Source: Hymenolepis diminuta
Taxonomy: Eukaryota > Platyhelminthes > Cestoda > Cyclophyllidea > Hymenolepididae
Assembly: GCA_900708905.1 (NCBI GenBank)
Contig: CAADRB010000026.1
Span: 1,912,895 to 1,976,894, forward strand
Reading direction: 5' to 3'
Length of the DNA: 64,000 nt
The notes under the pieces are model-generated. The model was not told the DNA's origin. It searched no databases and worked only from the letters and a program-made list of their open reading frames with translations. Position 1 is the stretch's first letter, and every line of letters begins with the position of its first letter. A program made the position numbers and the translations under genes. Shown here piece after piece: positions 60,010 to 64,000 of this stretch.

Positions 60010-63000
60010 ATGGGCGCTATACACGGCAAACATCGCCTCTCTCGTAATGAGATTCGATCTCTGGCCCTAAAAACACATTTCACAGAAAAGCAAATTAAGA
60101 AATGGCATAGCATTTTCCTGGTTTGTCTTATTTTTTTCTATTTCATTTATTATTCATGCCTGTTACTTCAATTTATATCGGTATCGAATATTACCCGACA
60201 CATCAGTCTTTATTTGATCAAGTTGTATGATATTTAAATGTGTTGTAAGAATCGCTTAGTTCTAGAGGAATATTTAGCCAAATTTTTCTCGGTGCATTTA
60301 AAATTATAAACACAAGCTAAATTTTGATTGTAGCGTGGATTTCAATACATTTATATGGTTTATATTGTTCTTTTTATTTCAATATTTTGGAGAAGTAGTA
60401 ATTATTGTTGCTAATTATTGGTGTCTAATAAGTAAATACAAACCTGACTGCCATTTTATTTGTTCAGTTCATTCACTCAAATCATCATTTAAAAAATGAA
60501 CTGCTCAGATAAGTAAGCACTCTTCAATTTTCCATTCATTGGGAAAATTAAAAGGGAGATTTAATCCAACCCTGGTTTTTATACAGGCAAATTTAAACCC
60601 TAACTCTCTGAGATATTTGAAGACGTTTCATTTGATAGTAGATTAGTCTGGCAGTTTTGCGTTTTGTCTTGGTTGTCTAGTTCATTTAAACGAAAGTCAT
60701 ATTAAAGATGGAATCCGCATAGGAGGGGAGAGCGAATAAAAATTGAGAGATGGTAAATTTGAAATCGAAATTTCCACACTGACTCACTTGATCCTTAAAG
60801 ACTTCATTGCTTTGCGTTTTTTAAGAATGTTCAGTTTGAGTTTAGCTTTACTAACAAAAACTGAAAATTGTAACAGACTTCAGCCTTCAGAAGCAAAGAT
60901 TCGCGTTTATTCATATCGTCCTAATCTCGTTTCACCCGATCTAGTTAAAATTGACCAAATTTGTGGCAACTCAACTCTCATTTTTTGACCTATAGAACCA
61001 TTTGTTGGGTTGGCTACTACACGTAATTTGCTTGACTCAATGCTACAATAGACTCGGGTTTTTTCTGAATTAAAGTGTATCTGCGTAGGATGACACTCTC
61101 TCAACTTGATTTAAAACGGAGTTTATTTTTTCTTGTAAACTGTCCAATTTAATCAATTTGAACAATTAAATTTGTCTGACGAAATGCTCAAAAAGCCCTA
61201 GGAACTTGATCCTACTTAAATTGGGTTTCACGGCTAGGAATGAACCATTAAATTATTAGGGATAATGCTCTCTACATATTTCTATTCAAAATTAGCAGTT
61301 TCGTGAAAATTTAATTTTCGTTTGCAATGATCCGGGTTTAAACTGCCAAATTAAGGAGATAAAAGCTATTTGTTTGTAATTTACAATGTTTTAAACATGA
61401 CATCTTCATTTAATTGCATTTTTGGTAATAGTAATGGGCCCATTTATTTAAGAACTTATTAAACACATAAATTGACAATATGAAGCATAGTTTATGATTC
61501 GTTCTCTGCATTTTCTTTCTGTATATTTTTTTTCAACATCATATTTTGTACTAATTCTCATTGAATTTTCATATCTAAATTAATTGAAATATCAAGATGA
61601 TTAAATTGTCAACTATTAAATTTCCATCCTCGAATCCTTGGCGAATAGTGTGCATTGAGAGACTTTGCCGAAGAAATTATTTAATTCTGATGAAAGACTA
61701 AATTGTTGAGAAGTGGTTGGAATCGAAAAAAGCGCCAACAACACCTCATTATCAGTCAGTACTTTTCGTTTGCTTAAAGTTATACTTAACCACTCCATTG
61801 CAAAGGGAAAAACAGTAATATTACATTTATTTTGAAATCAGGTACCTTCTTTCTTTCAAATTCGACCCGTTTGATAAACAGTGACCAGTTAATATTCATC
61901 ATAAAAAGTGGATGTGAACGGGAAAGAAAGGAGAAACTTAATTGGTCTGTCCCTGAATAATCTCAGGTTTTCTTAGAAGCTGTGATTGGTGTCTATTTTT
62001 CATGCAGATGTTGAGGGTATTTGAGAAGCTAATTTAGGATTTATCTGGTACTGATTAGTAATTTTATTGATCAATACTCGAACATCACTGAGTCCTGTCT
62101 TCAAGTTTGACACGAAAAGCGTGTAAAGAAAAAATGAGTCACGTAACCTCTCTTCCTATATTTTGCGTTCAAAATGTATAATTATCACCTAATTATTCAA
62201 AATTCAAGGCTGCTCAAAGAAACAAGACGAAGCGAAAAATTATCCATGAATATTACTTACAAATCCCAACATTAAAAGTAAAGGCCGTAAAATAATGACT
62301 CAATGTAGAGGTGGTATTGTCTCACAGAGCTATGTATCCTATCTTCCAATTCATACTCTCGATACAATCTTTTAGTAAACAGACTTACTATCATTAGGCG
62401 CAAATTATCACATATTTTTATTAATTAGTTTAAATGCATTAGGCAGCAGAAGGAAGAGTGTAGTAGTTTTATTTGCGCAAGTATTTTATCCCAATTTAGA
62501 ATGGGATTCCCTCCGGGTGCTAGATTGTTTATCTTACTGTTAGAAAGAAAATAAGAATTCACCACATGGAATTTCCCCCAATGAAAAAAGTCACTTTCTC
62601 AATAAAATCTGTGCAATTAAGTGAAGGAATGTTTTCTTCTATCGGTATATTTTTATTCCCAAATAAAGAAGGAAAGTTCTTGTAATTGTATTTAATGGTA
62701 TTCTCAATCGCAGTGAATTGGATTCAATCAGCTTCCGTCATGAACATAGACAAAAGTAAACGAATGACCCTCACTCCCTATGAAAGCACAAATGTGTAAA
62801 ATGTGTAATGAGCTAAATGAAAACCAATCGGAATTTAAATATCTTTTCTTGACAATCAGTAAAATTGACCCCAACTGTCTTGAGAACTAATCTCCAATAG
62901 AAATTAACTTCTCACGCATCCTAAAGACGTTAAGATCAACTTGCAACTTCAGATACGTTGATATTTTACCTTCCTACCTAATATTCAAAGCTATGCATCT

Positions 63001-63273
63001 TTATGTCAAGATCGTATCAGAAATACGAACATTAACTGATTAACTAATACTAATGATTTGGTCGCGTATGTAAATATGAATTAGAACCAACATGTTTTTA
63101 CTCTGTTTGCCTTATAGAAAGATTGTCCAACCGGTCAGCTAAATCGACGAGCCTTCTTGGATATGTATACTCACTTTTTTCCTGATGGAAAGGCTAAAGA
63201 TTTCTACGCTCATCTATTTCGGACCTTTGATCAAGACAACAGTGGTCAGATTGACTTTTCCGAATTCCTTTCA
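60010..63273 (+). CDS. Neuronal calcium sensor-family EF-hand protein, first two coding exons
   Basis: Exon 1, 60010-60120, gives 37 residues beginning MGAIHGK. Exon 2, 63118-63273, gives 52 residues. Both ends are phase 0, with donor gtttgt and acceptor ttatag. The join reads '..FTEKQIKKWHSIFL' then 'KDCPTGQLNRRAF', the conserved entry of the visinin/recoverin/frequenin family. EF-hand 1 is degenerate with the diagnostic Cys-Pro. EF-hand 2 has a perfect loop 'DQDNSGQIDFSE' (residues 75-86), so it should bind calcium. Gly2 after the initiator Met fits N-myristoylation, although residue 6 is Gly rather than the usual Ser/Thr. Family members are near 190 residues, so the second half lies beyond the window. 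It would be a membrane-recruited calcium sensor in nerve cells. Which paralogue it is cannot be told. Confidence 0.85.
60121..63117 (+). other. Intron 1 of the calcium-sensor gene
   Basis: A 2997-bp AT-rich intron. Short open frames inside it (60743-60988 plus, 60907-61104 minus) show no known motif, and none is needed to connect the two exons. Confidence 0.7.
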
Positions 63274-64000
63274 GTAAGAGATTCTACTATGAATTTATTC
63301 TTACCTGTTTCTTTAAATTAAAACCTTTATCTATATTTTATCCATTATCTTATCGCACACAGACCCCAAGGGACCTTATTATTTTCATATCCACTTTCAT
63401 GAGAAATTATATTTCAACAGGCATATATATGATATCCTGGTATAACATTTATGACTTACATGCGCATAGTCATTTATAGCGAAAAAATATTTGCGCGAAA
63501 TATTCTCTGATAGGTTACCTAAATCCTCACTGTAATTTATACTCGTATCATGATCAGATTGAATGAAATTGAATTGAATATTTATGATCTGATAACTCTA
63601 AAGCTTATAAACAACATCAAATATTGTATAAATCAGGAACAGAGCAAAATAAGTTATTATGTGACAATCTGTGATGTAATAAAGCGATATTTTTTAATAA
63701 ATACATTATTGATTTATAAAAGATATTTTCTTGATACTCTTATAGTCTTCATATTTTCTGTCATTTAAATATTTTAACTTATGAAAAAGCCAAATTAATC
63801 TACCAACTTTTACTTTATACAGATTTCACGCATATCATCAACCGTGATCCATGTTTCTAAATGCCCTTATGCCAGTTTACCTTTATTAAATCATAGGATA
63901 ATTGCTTCTTATTAAAGATAGAACCGTTTTTATTAAACATAAGGATCCATGTCTATTTGTTAGTCACAAAAATGCTTCCAGGATTGCCGTTGTTATCAGA
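63274..64000 (+). other. Start of intron 2 of the calcium-sensor gene
   Basis: Follows the donor gtaaga. AT-rich; no third exon with the expected post-EF2 sequence was found before the window ends. Confidence 0.6.

Noticed and set aside
1..64000. tRNA, rRNA or CRISPR-like arrays
   Set aside because: No cloverleaf-compatible sequence with paired A and B boxes, no rRNA signature and no regularly spaced repeat-spacer structure was seen. The only tandem array is the coding minisatellite. A tRNAscan or Rfam search would be needed to exclude small RNAs formally.

Overview
This is a eukaryotic, AT-rich, gene-sparse window. Its introns are of two kinds: ordinary ones (0.1-3 kb) and, in two minus-strand genes, GT-AG introns of only 29-40 nt. 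With the gene families present and the decayed Ty3/gypsy and mariner copies, this points to a flatworm, most likely a parasitic one such as a tapeworm. That placement is inference; no species-diagnostic sequence was recognised. Two runs of N mark assembly gaps (26103-26481 and 39423-39771).

Layout. 1-9900: no recognisable gene, but several copies of diverged dispersed repeats. 9938-11900 (minus): a decayed Ty3/gypsy pol. 12000-17500: no gene recognised. 17544-18715 (minus): a complete six-exon RCC1-repeat protein, best matched by RCCD1. 21453-21839 (minus): a four-exon gene for a ~96-residue coiled-coil protein, also built with mini-introns. 22869-23741 (minus): a tentative chain of short exons, roughly head-to-head with the next gene. 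24112-29839 (plus): a seven-exon KMT5A (SET8/PR-Set7) histone H4K20 methyltransferase, whose largest intron contains one gap and three copies of the dispersed repeat called family A here. 29840-39000: no gene recognised. 39082-40936 (plus): an intronless secreted protein with a Pro/Gln-rich array of 15-residue repeats and a helical C-terminal region, interrupted by a gap. 41000-51700: no confident gene. 51704-52996: a nearly full-length decayed mariner with terminal inverted repeats. 55320-55880 (plus): a second decayed Ty3/gypsy integrase fragment. 60010-63273 and beyond (plus): the first two coding exons of a neuronal calcium sensor (visinin/frequenin-like) EF-hand gene that runs off the window.

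Function. Two of the three recognised housekeeping-type genes act in chromatin and mitosis. KMT5A monomethylates H4K20. RCCD1 in other animals partners a JmjC protein in chromosome segregation. The small coiled-coil gene lies between them with the same mini-intron style as the RCCD1-like gene; its function is unknown. The most distinctive locus is the secreted tandem-repeat protein at 39 kb. It has its own TATA box, signal peptide, two-variant 45-bp minisatellite and a C-terminal region of repeated amphipathic helices that I do not recognise as any named family.
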